Position numbers and translations under genes: made by a program. This document shows, one piece after another, positions 1 through 13,063 of a stretch of 64,000 nucleotides of DNA. Source of the stretch: Lates calcarifer (taxonomy: Eukaryota; Chordata; Actinopteri; Centropomidae); the NCBI RefSeq assembly GCF_001640805.2, contig NC_066845.1, positions 16,308,307-16,372,306 on the forward strand. The letters run 5' to 3'. Position 1 is the stretch's first letter, and every line of letters begins with the position of its first letter. The notes below the pieces were generated by a model. That model was not told the origin of the DNA. It ran no database searches and saw nothing but the letters and a program-made list of their open reading frames with translations.

Positions 1-129
1 GACAAATGAGGGTATTAGCAACAGAGCAACAAAAGTAACAAAGGCAAAATAATGTGGGTGATTGTCTCGGAGAGACTGTACGGTTCCATGTGTTTCTGTA
101 GAGCCGTAAGGATTTCTATCCCTATGACG

Positions 130-249
130 GATGTGTTAGTTAGAGGGGCAGCATTAGCTGTAATGCTGTTAGCATGTAGCCGTGTGAGTGATGTGCTAGT
201 TAGATGCCCAGCAGTAGAGCTAATGGTGTTAGCGTGTTGAGCCTTCAGA
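130..249. repeat. Imperfect tandem duplication, two 60-bp units
   Basis: Two adjacent 60-bp units begin with gatgtg[t/c]tagttaga at 130 and 190 and agree at roughly three quarters or more of positions, including the gttagc[a/g]tgt block. It is a minor local duplication inside the lmx1b intron. I see no function. Confidence 0.6.
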
Positions 250-1491
250 GGGATGCAATCGGTTAGGCTGTGATGGATGAGTGTCGTGCCGCAGAGGCCT
301 GCAAGCCTCCTCATTCGCCAAGCTGTCAGCTTCTTAAGTGGACGTGCACAATTAGTGCTGTAATCAGAGACTGCCTAATCTGATGGTAGGCTTAGCATTC
401 AGTTGGAAAAATGGCTCATCTAGCTGGTGGTGAGTGAATGATGACTGCTATAAAAAGAAGAGTCAAAGCAGTGTTAGAGAGAAGGGGCTGATACACATCT
501 TTCTGAACCATTCAGTATTCCTGCGAATGTACAGTAAGTAGTACATGATGGTGAAACTTGATCTTGGTTGAGAAGGCATTTTACTGAGGTAGTGCTTTAT
601 TCCACAATGCTACTTCCTCTCTGTTTCAGATAAAAGTGAAATTATCCTTAAAAAGAATTGGATGATCTGTCATCGTTGTAGTTCCCTGCTGTCGAGTGAC
701 TGAGTGACAGCCAGACGCTGTCATAGGAAGCAGAGCATGCATTCCACTTCAGGGGTAATGAACAGGGCACATCTCACACTCAAACGCACTCAAACAAGGG
801 GACATATGCACGCATCACTAAGTTTCCAAAACAAACAAAGGAAATATCAAAGGCAGAGTAGGTATTGTAGCTGTGCCTCTATGATCTACTTTAGATCAAC
901 AAAACCTGTTCTAACTTGGCCCGGTGTTATGCACAGACACACAGCTGTTATTACTGGCCAGATTATCAACTAGACGAGACTGTTGCTGTAATGAGGGCAA
1001 CCACAAATTACATTATTATATATTTGTTATATCACATCAACTCTGCTTCGATCTGCAGGTAAACTCACATCTTCAAAAGAGATCTAGCTTATTAGAGCAC
1101 TGTTATTTTTTGTTTCACTCTTTTGGTGCTTTTCCAAATGATGTACAAATAAATTGTAATCATTTATATGATGAGCAATGTGATGATGTATGTGCTGTGG
1201 CAGATTTGAATGAGAGGGTTAAACAGATATTTGAAAGTTGCAGTGCGGGTTAAGTTTGAGGTCTAGATAACAGAAATGCAATACAGTTATCTCATTAAGC
1301 AAATCATATTTATTTACAGAGAGGACAGCAGTTAAAACCCTCTGAAGATGCTCCATACGCATTAAACTCTGCTATAATCCTGTCTCTATTAGCTATAAAT
1401 TATGAGACTCTTGTTTCAGACTTTTTCTATTTCTGATGATTCACTCAGAAAAGATCTGTATGAAACTCCCTGCAGTGTTGCCATATGTACT

Positions 1492-1535
1492 TATATATAT
1501 ATATAAATATATATAAAAAAATATATATATATAAA
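1492..1535. repeat. AT dinucleotide microsatellite
   Basis: A run of alternating T and A is interrupted by short A runs, in the lmx1b intron. Confidence 0.85.
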
Positions 1536-2595
1536 ACAAGAAAACATGTTGCTTTTATTTACAGTAATCCCTGCAGTTGCTACTGCCCAGTTTGAACATG
1601 GACTTGTTACTTTGTGAAGACGTTCCTGACAGCAAAGATCCCCTCTCTAATTGAGGGCTGTCATCAGATCAGCTGCAACTTTCGCCCTTCCCCTCTTGCA
1701 TAATTTGTGTGGTTTCAGAAGAACACATACCCTCTCAGCTAAATCTTAATTATATGAGCAGAGATGAGAAATGTTTGTAGTCCAGCCATGTGTAAAATTC
1801 ATTGTCCTTATCGGCCGAGATGAGAGGGGGAGCGAGGCTGAGGAGGATTTCTCTCGGAGCAGGAAATGTCATTTCTCCGTAATAGTTTATGATTCATCCC
1901 TCCACCTTTTGACTAAGTAATGAAGAATGACAATTAGAGCGGGCCATGGGACTAGAAATCAAAGGGCTGAGATTCCCCTTGGCAGAGTCAGGGCCTGTCT
2001 GAGTGTGCTCCCAAACTGGATCCAGATGTCGAGGTCTGCGCTGCCATAGGCTGCCGCTGTTGCTGCTGCTGCCACAGCCACACAACGGCTTCTTTCTGCC
2101 AGCCAGCCAGCCAGTCAGCCAGCAGCTAGCCAACCAATCTCTCAGCCTCCGTGCTTGCAAACATGACAGGAGACTCTCCCGGTGAGAGCCTGGGACAGAG
2201 GCCCCCGCTCCAAATAAAAGAATTCCAGCTTGCGGCCCTCACAGAGCCAAGGGCTGCAGAGTATCATTGCTTTGCATGCTGTGATTTATCTAACCCTCGG
2301 TTCGTGTCTCTATCCCTTCTTTGTCTTCCGTCTGTCCTTTAGTTTGTGTCTATCCCTGCTCACTGTGCATGTGGGCTGCCTGGTGGAGCTAAAACAATGT
2401 TATGTGTGTAAATAGGTTTTTAGTAGGTGTAATAAATTTGCAGATTGACATGAAATTGTTGCAAGAGTGCCAGCAGATATTAAATTGATTGATTTATATG
2501 TGCTTTAATTATCGTCCAACTTTTTTTCTTGTACATTTCTCATAAAAAAAAAATACAGCTCAGAAATTGTGAGTGATTTGATGTGCCGTTTTTGT

Positions 2596-2620
2596 TGGGG
2601 TGGGGGTGGGGGTGGGGAGG
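2596..2620 (+). repeat. G-rich tract (GGGGTG)n, potential G-quadruplex
   Basis: Four runs of four or five G separated by a single T lie on the + strand. This fits the simple G-quadruplex rule of four G-runs with short loops, and in the intron RNA it would be on the sense strand. Folding is inferred from the pattern only. Confidence 0.5.
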
Positions 2621-4059
2621 CAAGTCAAGGGGGTCAGGTGTTGTCACTCAGTGCGGCGGCTGAATCAATGGTCCGGTGTGGCAGAGAAAAGACCAGCAGA
2701 GTGCTATTGATATGTTTAACAAATTAGCCCTGATGACGGCAGGTGTGATTGTGAGCGCTGCTCTGGGGTCAGCTCGTCATATGGTGGCTAACAGACATGA
2801 TATTGCTGCGTGTCCTGATCTCTCCATTCCCTCACAATGGCATTAGGGGCACCCCAGGGAAATAAAGAGTCCCACTCCCCTGTCCCCAGTGCTCTTCAAA
2901 TTAACTCCCCAGAAGGTTAAGCTCCCTGATTCATAATTATTCAAGCCCACCACCACCTCCACCAGCCCTCTCCACATCCACTTCCCAACCCCTCTCTCTC
3001 CTTCTGGCACTTCTCCTGAGTGGCACTTGGCTTTTTGTGGGAAAGCCCAGGAATTAGATTAGCTAAGCCTGACCTGTGAGCGTACAGCCAGATGACGGGA
3101 GCGGGATTGGACTTGATCTCTGCCTGTCTAGCTGTCTCTCTATTCAATCTAGCTGTCTGTCTCTCATACGCTGTGTTATTGCTTGTGAGCGTCCCTATGG
3201 ATGAGACATTTTCAGCCGCAGCTATTCAGCAATTGCATATATGGCTCTCAGAGGAGCGGCCAGTGTCAAGAGTACATCTCACTTGCATGGACGTGATTTG
3301 AATGATGCGAGGCTCGATTGGCCTTCAGTTCTCCCTTTGTGGGCCTGTGACAGTCTCAGTGCTGGTCTGCTCATTAAATAAATGCCAACATCAAACAAAG
3401 CATAGTGACTGTTAAGCAAAGATAGAAGAAGAGTCTTCCCACAAACTGTAGATGCAATGGCAAAACTGTCTACTACACTCACAAGATTGCAGTTTGAAGT
3501 TCTCTGCTCTAAGAGTATTATTTTTTCTTAATATCTATGATCTTAAGAGGAATTTTGGCGGTCAGAAGCAATGCACTCAAGTGCTTTTAAAAGCAGTTTC
3601 ATTTCAAATAAAATGCACTGTGATTATCCATGGTTTTTCAGGAATTTGCTTTTTCTGAGTTCACTTAGACTCTGGATTTCACTGGAAAACACAATTTCTG
3701 AGTCAAAGGAGAGAGCCTTAGATGCTGAATGTTTATAATGAAGAGAATTTAGGATACAAGTTTCAATTAAACCCAAAATTCCTGTACACATTTTTTTCAC
3801 ACACAGAGAGTGAAAGTGACTCCCACATCACCATAAAAACACGCTTGTAATCTCAGCAGCACAATTGTGACCTTCTGGAATTACATCAGAGTGGCACTAC
3901 CACTGAGGCCATGCAAAAACTGTTAATAGTTGTCAGAGTTCTCAATCAGTCTAGATTGTCCATGGAGGAGCTATGCGCCTCTGAAGTCAATTGGGTTCCT
4001 CTGGAGGCTGAGGATAATGTAATGAGGGACCACTCTTAGTGAGGGCCCGGGCTCCTTCC

Positions 4060-5660
4060 TCTACAATCACATAATTAATCTCCTGATTCTACCACTCACC
4101 GTGTCATGACAGATGCGTTTGTGTTTGGTGCATAATGGTGAAGACTTCTGTGCTTCCCACATGTTTTGGAAAATGGTTATAAAGCCCATTCCTTTACAGC
4201 CTACAGAGGGTTACATACAAAACAACCCTCCCTTTGGGCCCTATTAGGAGACAAAGAGAAACACACACACACACTTCACAAGCAGGTACCCTAATAATAT
4301 GTCGGCAATTTAGATAATGACTGGGAGTGAGATAAACTGAAGTGTGTATTACAGGTAATTGGATCTGCAGTGTGTTGGCTACCTAAGCATCTATGGGGAT
4401 GCGTATTGTGAGCTTACAAGGGGCACTAGGAGATGGACTGTCAATGATAAGTATTGTAAGGCTCTCTAGCATATGCAGTAATAATGGCTGATTTGAGATA
4501 TTTTACCTCGCCCACACCCTCAGACATAATCAGAGCCCAAAGCAGATCAGAACTGGCTTTGGGTATCTGGCTCTGGACAAAGCCGACTTTACATCATTTC
4601 TCCTCAGATCCCCGGGTTCTCGCGAGCACGTCCAGTTAGTCGGCAGATGACAAATACAACACCGGGGGCTGTCAGAATGATCAAGTTGAGAGAGTTTTTT
4701 CCTCCAAGGTGAAGCCTAGAAAAGTTGGAGCCATAATGAGAGTTGTCAAGCCTGTGAGGTGAGGAGCGGAGTATAGCAGGCAGGTGGGAGCAACGCAGAG
4801 GGTGCCTTTGGGGACCTGGAGGGCTGGATCTCCTTGGCCTTTAAAGAGATTACCTTGGCAGTGTAAGGAGCAGGTCTACCTAGAGGGTTTAGGGGGAGAT
4901 AGGCCAACCAGCCCATTACCGATACTACAGAGGACCCTCACAAGCTTCATTAATAATCTGATGATGAATCACTACTTTAATTGGACCTTTATAGCTGTTG
5001 CCCAATCCCTAGTCCCATTTTCTCAAATCCATTCGTAATGGGGTGATAGTTTGTTTTTATTTCACACAATAACCATTTTTTAAATTGATTACATTTTGCT
5101 ACTTATTTCATGAATGATGGTTGAGATAACTAGGGATTGTGGCTAATGTGACGACGCTTTATAAACATGTTCCTTTCCAAATAGTTAATTTGCAGCCTTT
5201 GTTTAGATATGTCCATATGGCTCAAAGTACTGTCTGTTTTAAGACTACACACAGGGTCAGATTTCTCCCACTCTTAATTAGATGAGGGATGGTCTAATTA
5301 AATCAAATTCATTATCCTCAGCTCTAGAAATCAAGAGGCTCTATTGGAAATAAGGTTAGGCTCCCCCTCATCCATCATGCCCTAACTAACCAATTTACAG
5401 GCCAGCCTTTTGCATGAGGCATTATTACCTTGTCATAAACACTTACCTTTAAAATCCTCGAATCAAGCCGTGATATGCTAAGCTTTTATCACATTAGTTT
5501 GTGCTACTGTGTCAGCCTCTTTCTGCCTAAGATAAAGTAGGCTCCCAAATAATTATATTAGCCACATAAGGCGGAGACAGTGCAAACGACTGCTATTTAA
5601 AGCTGGCTGATAATTCTGTATAATTAAGACATAGTACAGTTCCTCACACAGAAGAGGGAT
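4060..5660. promoter_or_regulatory. Candidate intronic regulatory region with TAATTA homeodomain sites
   Basis: This stretch has no microsatellite or recognised repeat. It carries TAATTA cores at 4072, 5275, 5295 and 5621 and several further ATTA cores, for example around 5550. LMX1-family factors bind A/T-rich elements containing this core, so autoregulation is conceivable. The core is common in AT-rich DNA, and I cannot measure conservation here, so this is a weak call based on composition and position in a developmental gene's long intron. Confidence 0.25.
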
Positions 5661-6429
5661 CGAGGGCTTTTCTGCGGTGAAACAATGAAAAACAGAACAA
5701 CAAGGACAACAGGACTGTTGTGAGGCTCTAAAGAGGCTCTACAGACTGAAAAGCAACACATTTATCTGTGACAAAATTCCACCTTAGTCATGTCCTCTGC
5801 TATGGCTGCACTTAAGTCCTAATACCATTAGCTATACTCTCCTGGCCACACTTGGTCTCATTCCTGCAGCTGTGAGTCACTCTTCATCCATTGTGTAAGA
5901 AACACAAAAAGCAACCATCATGATTATTCTGAGCTCAACTGATCTATCTGAGGCGATGCGCCATTCATCATATGGCTCGTCTTTGATATTACTGATGCCA
6001 AAAATGATTAAAATTCTCTGTTTTAATAAACTGTCGCAGCAGCGTTTCACAGTTTATATCTTTGCATATTTATATCTGATTATTCCTGTTTTAGCATGCG
6101 AATAGTATGGTAAAGATGTAAGGATGCTGTTGCTTAAAATTTATAACAGTCCACCATAGGGCCACAAGCCCTTTAAATGCTGCTCGGTGTTGGAGCCATA
6201 TTCTGAAACACATGAGGCCTGTCCTCTGATCTGTGTTGGAAAGTGAATTAGTAAGCTCCATTCTAAAGCCAGTGATAGCAATGGGCTGAGAGCAGTGATT
6301 TGTTGGCAGTGTATATTACAGCCCACGGTCAGGGAGGGAGGGATCAGAGGAGCGTGTGTGTGTGAGGGATAGGACAGGGGGCCTTATCACTCAGTGTTTA
6401 CTCACAGTAAATTGAGTTGAAATAATAGT

Positions 6430-6850
6430 CTTTCTCTGAGGCCAAACAATGGAGCAGGCTGCAGGCCGAGGGCCCAGGCTGGTGCAGAGCTGGCCTGCGC
6501 CACTTCAAAATGAAAGACTGAGCCCGGGGCCATGGGGAGGAGGAACGGCGGGAGAGGGGTGGAGGGGGGCTGTGGGGGGAGGCCTTTATGTGGACGGCTA
6601 CACCAGTCGCGGAGCAGACACCCCTCTGACAGGCACCTGGGTAGGACAACGGGGAGAGAGGAGCATGGTGCTGGGAGGGGGTGGTGGAGTGATGAGGCCT
6701 CGGGGCTCTGTCATTAGGTTGGTGGTGGAAAGGAAGATGACTGCCCCGAGGACAGAGGAGCGACAGGTCCCGGTGGGACAGAGACCACAACCTCTCATTC
6801 CCCTGGGTCTGCAACGGGACTGGTGCTACATGTCAGTCTGTTAGCCCCCC
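6430..6850. other. GC-rich intronic island, no gene
   Basis: A purine-rich, G-rich block is open in several frames on both strands (131 codons on + and 138 on -). Neither translation resembles a known domain; both are Pro, Gly, Arg and Ser rich, as expected from GC composition alone. I treat it as non-coding and give it only so that the stretch is described. Confidence 0.4.
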
Positions 6851-6916
6851 CCCGCTTCAACACGCTCACATAACCTCTGGCTATGGTTGAGCTCCAGGAG
6901 TCTAACCTGCAGAGAG

Positions 6917-6943
6917 AGTGTGAGTGTGTGTGTGTGTGTGTGT
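6917..6943. repeat. GT dinucleotide microsatellite
   Basis: A short run of GT units lies in the lmx1b intron. Confidence 0.85.
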
Positions 6944-8284
6944 CTAAGCAACAGAGAGGCAGAGGCTGAAAGAGAGAGGCGTAGAGATCATATCCATGTA
7001 GTTCATGGACCCTCCTATGCCATTGTTTCTGTGTGCGTGTGCTTCAGCTGCACCTCAGCTCTGCCTCTTCCCCTTCATTTATCATTCTGCAGCATAAAGT
7101 GCTGCCACAGCATTATAGAAACAGCTGCTTTTTTCAGACAACCAGAGAGAATGGGCTGCTCCCCAGCACACAAAGACACACTCCTGGACCTAAAGAGAGT
7201 GTAAAATTGGTGGGTGAATGCAAACCTTTTTCCTTGCTGAGAGGGCTGACCACGGGTGTCAATGTGGCGGCAGACATTGTCATCTGAAGACAAATAAGGA
7301 TCCATACCGGCCCAATCATGTGTACAATGAGTGGCAGGGGCACCAGTGAGATTGGCCTTGTTCACGGCCAAATATGCATAACTACAGCTGCTGCATAACA
7401 CTCTCTTGAGAATTCATATGAGGCCGTTTAAACAGGCCCTGTATCTATGAATCATCCGAGTGGAAGCACCTGTATCTCTGTGCGCTACAACACAATACAG
7501 TGTCAATTTATTGAGTCCTGGGCTAAAGCAATGGGAAAACAAACCCTGTCAGCGCTCTTTAAGGGGTCATAATGCAGTCACTAAAGGGCTGTGGTAAGAC
7601 CACTGAGCTGACTCGAGGTAAGCGCCGCAGGGCCATGCAGATACACTGTCGGTTGGTTTGTGGAGAGACCTGACGTGCCGTGCCATGCTTCACCATTCCA
7701 TTCTGTGCCTTAAAGGCTCCGAGGGAATTTTGTCGAACCTGTTCTCTTCCAGCTGGAGAGATGAGATTTTACACTCCGCCAACCACATGACAGAGAAATG
7801 CTCAGTGTGTGTGCGTCTGTGTGTGGGTGTGTGGGAAAGACAGAGGAAAGTAGAGAGAGCAAGCAGAAAAGGCATCAGACAAACTCCCCTGCCAGACCTC
7901 CTGGGGCAAAATGCATGCTTGAATACTTTAAGACATGAACAAAATAGTTTCACAGTAACATTAGCTGCTACAATGGAGAGAGAAATTCCCTCTCAAGATT
8001 AAACACAAAAACATGCACGTACACAACACAGGTTGCAGCAAGTCCAGACAATTCATTTATTGTTCTTTAGAGTTATTTGTACCTAGTGTGGAATGTATAT
8101 TGTAGATAAAAATGATGAAATTATCAACAGAAATGTACTGCAGGTGTCTTTTTGAAGCAACAAGAGTTAGAAACACTTTTGTTCTACATATTTCAGAATG
8201 AGCAGCCCCTAAATCTGTCATTCAAAGTACTGTAAGAAATAAATGACAAGTACTGTCAGAAATATATGTGTAAAGTAAATTATT

Positions 8285-8710
8285 TTGCAGTACGTTTGTT
8301 GAGTATTCAGGTCCTTTACTTAAGTAAAAGTAGCAATACTGCAAAATAAAGTCCAGCATTGAAAATGGCATTTAAGGAAAAGTGCAAGTGTTTATAACAA
8401 AAATTACTTTAAATATAAAAAATAAAAGTATACATAATTGTGAGTGCTATACCAATATATATTATATTTTTGGATTATTACCAGCATTTTACTGCACCTG
8501 GTCAAGATGCAGCTAATATTGTATACAATTAGGTACTTTAAATAAGGCTATCATATATTTTGTGATTCAAATCTGTAATATTAACTACATGCTTACCCTC
8601 TAAATTGTAGCAGTGTAGAAGGATAAAGTGGCATTAACTAGAAAAAGAAAATCAAGTTAAGTACAAGTGTCTTAAATTTACTTCAGTGAATACATTCCAT
8701 CACTCATCGT
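8285..8710. repeat. Diverged copy of a common teleost dispersed repeat (taagtaaaagta family)
   Basis: The segment contains cctttacttaagtaaaagta near 8313, then phrases such as actgcaaaataaagtcc, gtagcagtgtagaaggataa and taagtacaagtgtctt, ending near cattccatcac. I recognise this order of phrases as a repeat seen very often in percomorph genomes. That identification is from memory; the family name is left open. The copy is AT-rich and diverged, with no coding capacity seen. Confidence 0.6.
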
Positions 8711-8983
8711 TTATAGCCAACAGTGAGATAATAACACAGTGTTTTAATATGTTTCAGATAAAGCAATTATTCATTTCATGTTTGTGCAAGAAATGAACAT
8801 AAACGCTAAGTAGCAGAAATCAGTGTCTAATTTTAAATAGGAATTAAAGCTGCGAGCAGCGTTGAACGGGCCCTCGCACCCGGCGCCCGTCGGGGGAGCG
8901 GCGACCGCGGGACCCCGGCAACCGCGGGGTCAACGCAGGTCGCAGGGCACACGCTGGCGTAACAGTTCACACTTCCGAGATGT

Positions 8984-9189
8984 AAAAATTTTAAATAAAA
9001 GCTTTTATGCTAATTATTTTCTGTGATAATATTTTTCAGAGCTCATCATCTGTGACAGCTCTTGGCTCTCCTGACTGTAACCTCCCTGTGGCAGCTTCTC
9101 ACAGACTCAATCAACTCCTCTTCCCCTCCCCCCTCAAACACAAACACAAACACAAACACACACACACACACAGATACCCCCTCCCAAAA
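8984..9189 (+). repeat. Direct repeat copy 1 (about 205 bp) inside the composite element
   Basis: This is near-identical to 9982-10180, with a constant offset of 999 bp through the unique part. About 130 bp appears unchanged, including ctgtgacagctcttggctct. The copies differ mainly in the CA-rich tail: copy 1 carries CAAACA units. The copies then part, with copy 1 continuing into sequence not found after copy 2. Confidence 0.9.
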
Positions 9190-9981
9190 GGAGATAAAAC
9201 TCAGTTTTAACTTGAGTTTACAAGCTTTGAGCTTTGAGCAAAAGCATTTTTTTGCAAGTTCTGTTATTGGGTGCATATATAAATCATTTATGCTTAAACA
9301 AGGGTTATAATGAAGTTATTTGAACAGTGAATATCTCATCTGCCTAAAGTCAGGGCGAAGCCACTAACCAGCTGTAGGGATGGGTATCATTAGGATTTTA
9401 TCTTTATCCATACAGACCCCTATCAGTCCAGCTCAGACTGTTACTGGTTTAAGAGAGTGAAGTTTATAGCAATTTGCAAAATTTGGAGATTAGTGACAAA
9501 CTAACCAGTTAGACTACATACAGACAAGCTTTCATTTTAGCTGTTAGTAACAGTTTGCCATGAGCTTAACCAGCGTGCTGTGCTTCGTGTTAAACATGTC
9601 ATGAGACTGTGGACAACGTTTGAGCCAGCTTTGACATCTGCAGATATGAGTTTCTGAAGAGGGGCCTGCTGAGGTTAGATGTGCTGAATAATACCCATTT
9701 TCATATCAGAAAAAACACTGCATTAAACATTGTCTTAGCTCACTGAGCTGAGGTCAACAGGTAATATAACCAACCTGTGAGGTGGCTCACCCCCGTAAGA
9801 TAAACACATAAATGATCCCTGATAGAACCGATAATTAAAGGCACATCAGTGACAGGGAATGCTATTAAAACTAAACTATAAACTGGTGACATTAACTGCA
9901 AAAGAAGATTTTTATTGATACATTTCAGGTAGAATTTAGTTTTCAATAAGGAAAATGCTGTAAGAAACCTGAATTTGTTGC

Positions 9982-10180
9982 AACAAATTTAAAATAAAAG
10001 CTTTTATGCTAATTATTTTCTGTGATAATATTTTTCAGAGCTCATCATCTGTGACAGCTCTTGGCTCTCCTGACTGTAACCTCCCTGTGGCAGCTTCTCA
10101 CAGACTCAATCAACTCCTCTTCCCCTCCCCCCTCAAACACACACACACAGACACACACACACAGAGACCCCCTTCCAAAA
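9982..10180 (+). repeat. Direct repeat copy 2 (about 200 bp) inside the composite element
   Basis: This is the second copy of the 8984-9189 segment. It runs without a break into the rest of the repeat (ggaagttaccccaaaatctg and onward), so this copy looks like the original context, while copy 1 belongs to a 5' fragment or duplication. Its tail is CA dinucleotides. Confidence 0.9.
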
Positions 10181-11090
10181 ACCCATCAAAGAGTAATACA
10201 ATGGCTCCATCTGTAGGATAAAGTAGAGAGTCGCAACAGGAAGTTACCCCAAAATCTGAGGTTTCAAACAGGAAGTTGGGTTTCCGAACTTTGACGGGCC
10301 AGAACCGGCACACGCTTCGACCCAAACTCACAATTTTCGGAGGACTTCTTCCAAAAATTGTCAAGGAGGGGCTGACAACATTTGAAGTGAATCTGGTCAC
10401 CCGTCTAGAAACTGGACATCACACTATAAAATATGTCATTTCCTGCTATAAATAGGTGGCGCTACAACAATTGTATGAATATTGACATATGGATGTGTGC
10501 AGATAGGTACCATTAACAATCCTGTAAAGTTTGATGCAGTTTGGACAAAGTATGGCCGAAATATAGCAAAAATAAAGCAACTTCCTGTTTCGTGGCGAGT
10601 AATCGAACTTTGAGGGGCCATAACTTCCACGCCCTTCAACAAAAACTCAAAATCTGCCGCAATTTAACATCGTCTATGTCTTAAGAACATACTATTAAGT
10701 TTTGAAGTCAATGGGATAATGCGTCTAGGACTAGTTCGCGTTCAAGCGACCCCTGGAAATGGCCAAAAACACACAATTTTTTCACCTTCCGGTCAAAATA
10801 AAAATACTTTCTGTTGGGTTTAGAATATGGCTCCAAGAGACTTTTTGGTGCGTCATGGGATGTTACATATGTGTGCAGATTTTCAGATTTTTAGGCGCAA
10901 CGGGCTTGAGGGGCTGTTCCGTTTAAAAATGTAGGTGGCGCTACCGAGGGCATTTTACCACGCCCATGCTCAAGACCCCTAAATTATTAAATTTTTCGCC
11001 GTGCCTGACGCGTCTGCAAATTTTGGTAAGTTTTCACGCATGTTAAGGCCCTCAAAAAGCCGATCTAAGAGGCGGAAAAAGAAGAAAAAA

Positions 11091-11131
<41 letters not shown>
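11091..11131. repeat. AAT trinucleotide microsatellite
   Basis: About a dozen AAT units follow a short A-rich run near the 3' end of the composite repeat. Confidence 0.9.
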
Positions 11132-11132
<1 letters not shown>

Positions 11133-13026
11133 CAGACCGAAAACAAGAGGGTCCTTGCAACTCGTTGCATGGCCCCGTTGGGCCCACGCAACTCGTTGCT
11201 CGGGCCCTAATAAATAGTAATGCATTGGAACATGTGTAATTGGATTATTTTTGACAATATGTACTGCATGTGTGCTGGCAGATCCAAATGTTTCCTGCCA
11301 TATTTTTTTTACAAATATCTCAAGCTCCATTTCCTTGCATCCTCAGTAACTAAGAGAGACTCATGGGAGATAAAACAGGGAGGACTTTTGGTGAGCGCAG
11401 TGTGATTCTTTAGTGGAGCCACAGATCATTTTTTTTATTCTTCTAATATAAATTCATCACTTTTATGTTTGACTCCCTCAGCCTGGCTCTCTTAAATCAA
11501 ACCAATTGGGAAAGAATGTATTAAAAAAAATAATGATGAAGATTCAGAGTTACATTTCTTTCCCCCTCAACCCAAATCTCCCCCTGGAATTTGTAGGTGG
11601 TCTCAATAACGTAGCTGATGGTCTTTAGTGAAACAGCAGGTTTTTGGTTTGCTCTGCGGTATATGTGCGCCCCTCTGTCTGTTTGACACATTCCAACACT
11701 GCACCCCTCTCCAAGGCTCCTAACTACCAGCCAGTCGCCATGGTTACAGCCATACATCCATGCCAGCCCTTCACACTCAAAGACATATTTGTTTGGCTAG
11801 TGTAGCTACGTTCCCGACAAAAAACACAGCTTTTTAGCATAACACCTGCTAATCTTGGGATTTAGCTCTTTGAAGAGGATTGCTGATCAGAAATTCAAAT
11901 ATATTATTTGAATGCTAATCTGAATGTTAATCCCTGGCCCCTGGGTCTTAAAGCATCCTGTCTTTCAATAACAATGTTTATTTTTCATTTGCTTTCCCTT
12001 TTTCATTTTCTCTCCCCCCGCCTTTCCACCCTTTATTTAGATTGAGTCTATTCCCTCAAGGATAATACAGGTGGAGTCATTTTTTCATTTGTGTCACAAT
12101 TTGAGAGTATCTATGATCTGGACACTCCAAGAGAAGCAGATTATAAGCATTTGTTCTGATGAGAATTTAAGTTGGCAGTTAAGGTTGCCCGGGGTGAAAT
12201 TCTTGGTATCGATCCTTCTTGTGACACCACCATCTTCTGATTTTCAAGATCTAATATCAGCCGTGTTTTATCTAAAAATTCCTAATATATCTTTCAGATT
12301 TGTTTATCCCAGAATAATAAGGCTGAATATTGTGATGTCAATTTGTCATGAAAAAGGCATATTTCCTCTTTTTTTTCTCCATTTTCATCATACTTGTCTA
12401 TTTTCCTCTCAATTTCTTTGCTATTTCCCTAGATGTTATCTGCATTCCTACAGTATATCTGTGTGGCTGAATGTTAGCAGCTAAAGGAGATGAGTGGGTG
12501 GCTGATCTGAGTGTTTTACTGTGGATAAATAAATGCCAAGGAAAAAAAGGATGAGATAATGAAAGACAAACCATACCAAAACATATACATCCTTATAAAA
12601 ACTACCACAGCTTATTGACACATCTGAGTAGTTAACATGGTGTACATTACTCTATAATTGCTGTACTGTATATCCTCATCATTCAGTCTGAAGACTTTCA
12701 TTGTGCTTGCTTCTTTTGATATGTGCTTCTATAGCGCTGACTTTTGTATTGGCTAAGACGCAGAGACAAGAGAATCAAGGGCAGCAGGATCACAAACACA
12801 TGAATCCGGATCATGTGAACAACGTCTAATTCCTGGTCGCCTCACATTGTCTCCCTCCAAACTAATTTTGGGCTTAGACCGAATCTCTGTTAAATAAACA
12901 GAGCCCCCCTCATGCAACCTGCCTCCACCACAATGATCTCCAGATCATCTCTGCACCATTAAAACCTGGGCAAACACTTTACTTCACACCAATATACTAA
13001 AGATTGGAGGAAGAGATTGAGGAGAT

Positions 13027-13063
13027 GGGTTGGTGGTGGTGGTGGTGGTGGTGGGGGGGGGGG
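13027..13063. repeat. (GGT)n followed by poly-G
   Basis: Several TGG units are followed by a run of about ten G. This is simple sequence in the lmx1b intron. Confidence 0.85.

Larger units (their letters stand above)
8841..11210. mobile_element. Composite dispersed repeat insertion with 7-bp flanking duplication
   Basis: A GC-richer block starts gaattaaagctgcgagcagc and ends ttgctcgggccctaa. It differs sharply from the AT-rich intron around it. Both ends are flanked by the identical heptamer taaatag (8834-8840 and 11211-11217), as expected of a target-site duplication. The ends also show a weak inverted similarity (cgagca..cg..ttg..gggcc). Internal phrases such as ggtggcgctac, gaggggccataact and an (AAT)n tract before the end recall a widespread non-autonomous teleost repeat. 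About 205 bp (8984-9189) recurs at 9982-10180, so the insertion is rearranged or nested. No transposase or reverse transcriptase is encoded, so the class is not assigned. Confidence 0.65.

Noticed and set aside
6398..6844. Overlapping long open frames on both strands (131 and 138 codons)
   Set aside because: GC-rich, purine-biased DNA gives open frames on both strands; the translations are low-complexity, with no domain, splice signals or sensible start context.
9007..10221. Two open frames with identical first 45 residues near 9.0 and 10.0 kb
   Set aside because: They are the translated 205-bp direct repeat of a non-coding dispersed element, not a duplicated gene.
12071..12484. 137-codon open frame on the + strand
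   Set aside because: Hydrophobic, Phe/Ile/Ser-rich translation of T-rich intron sequence; no domain, no flanking splice sites, and it lies within the lmx1b intron.
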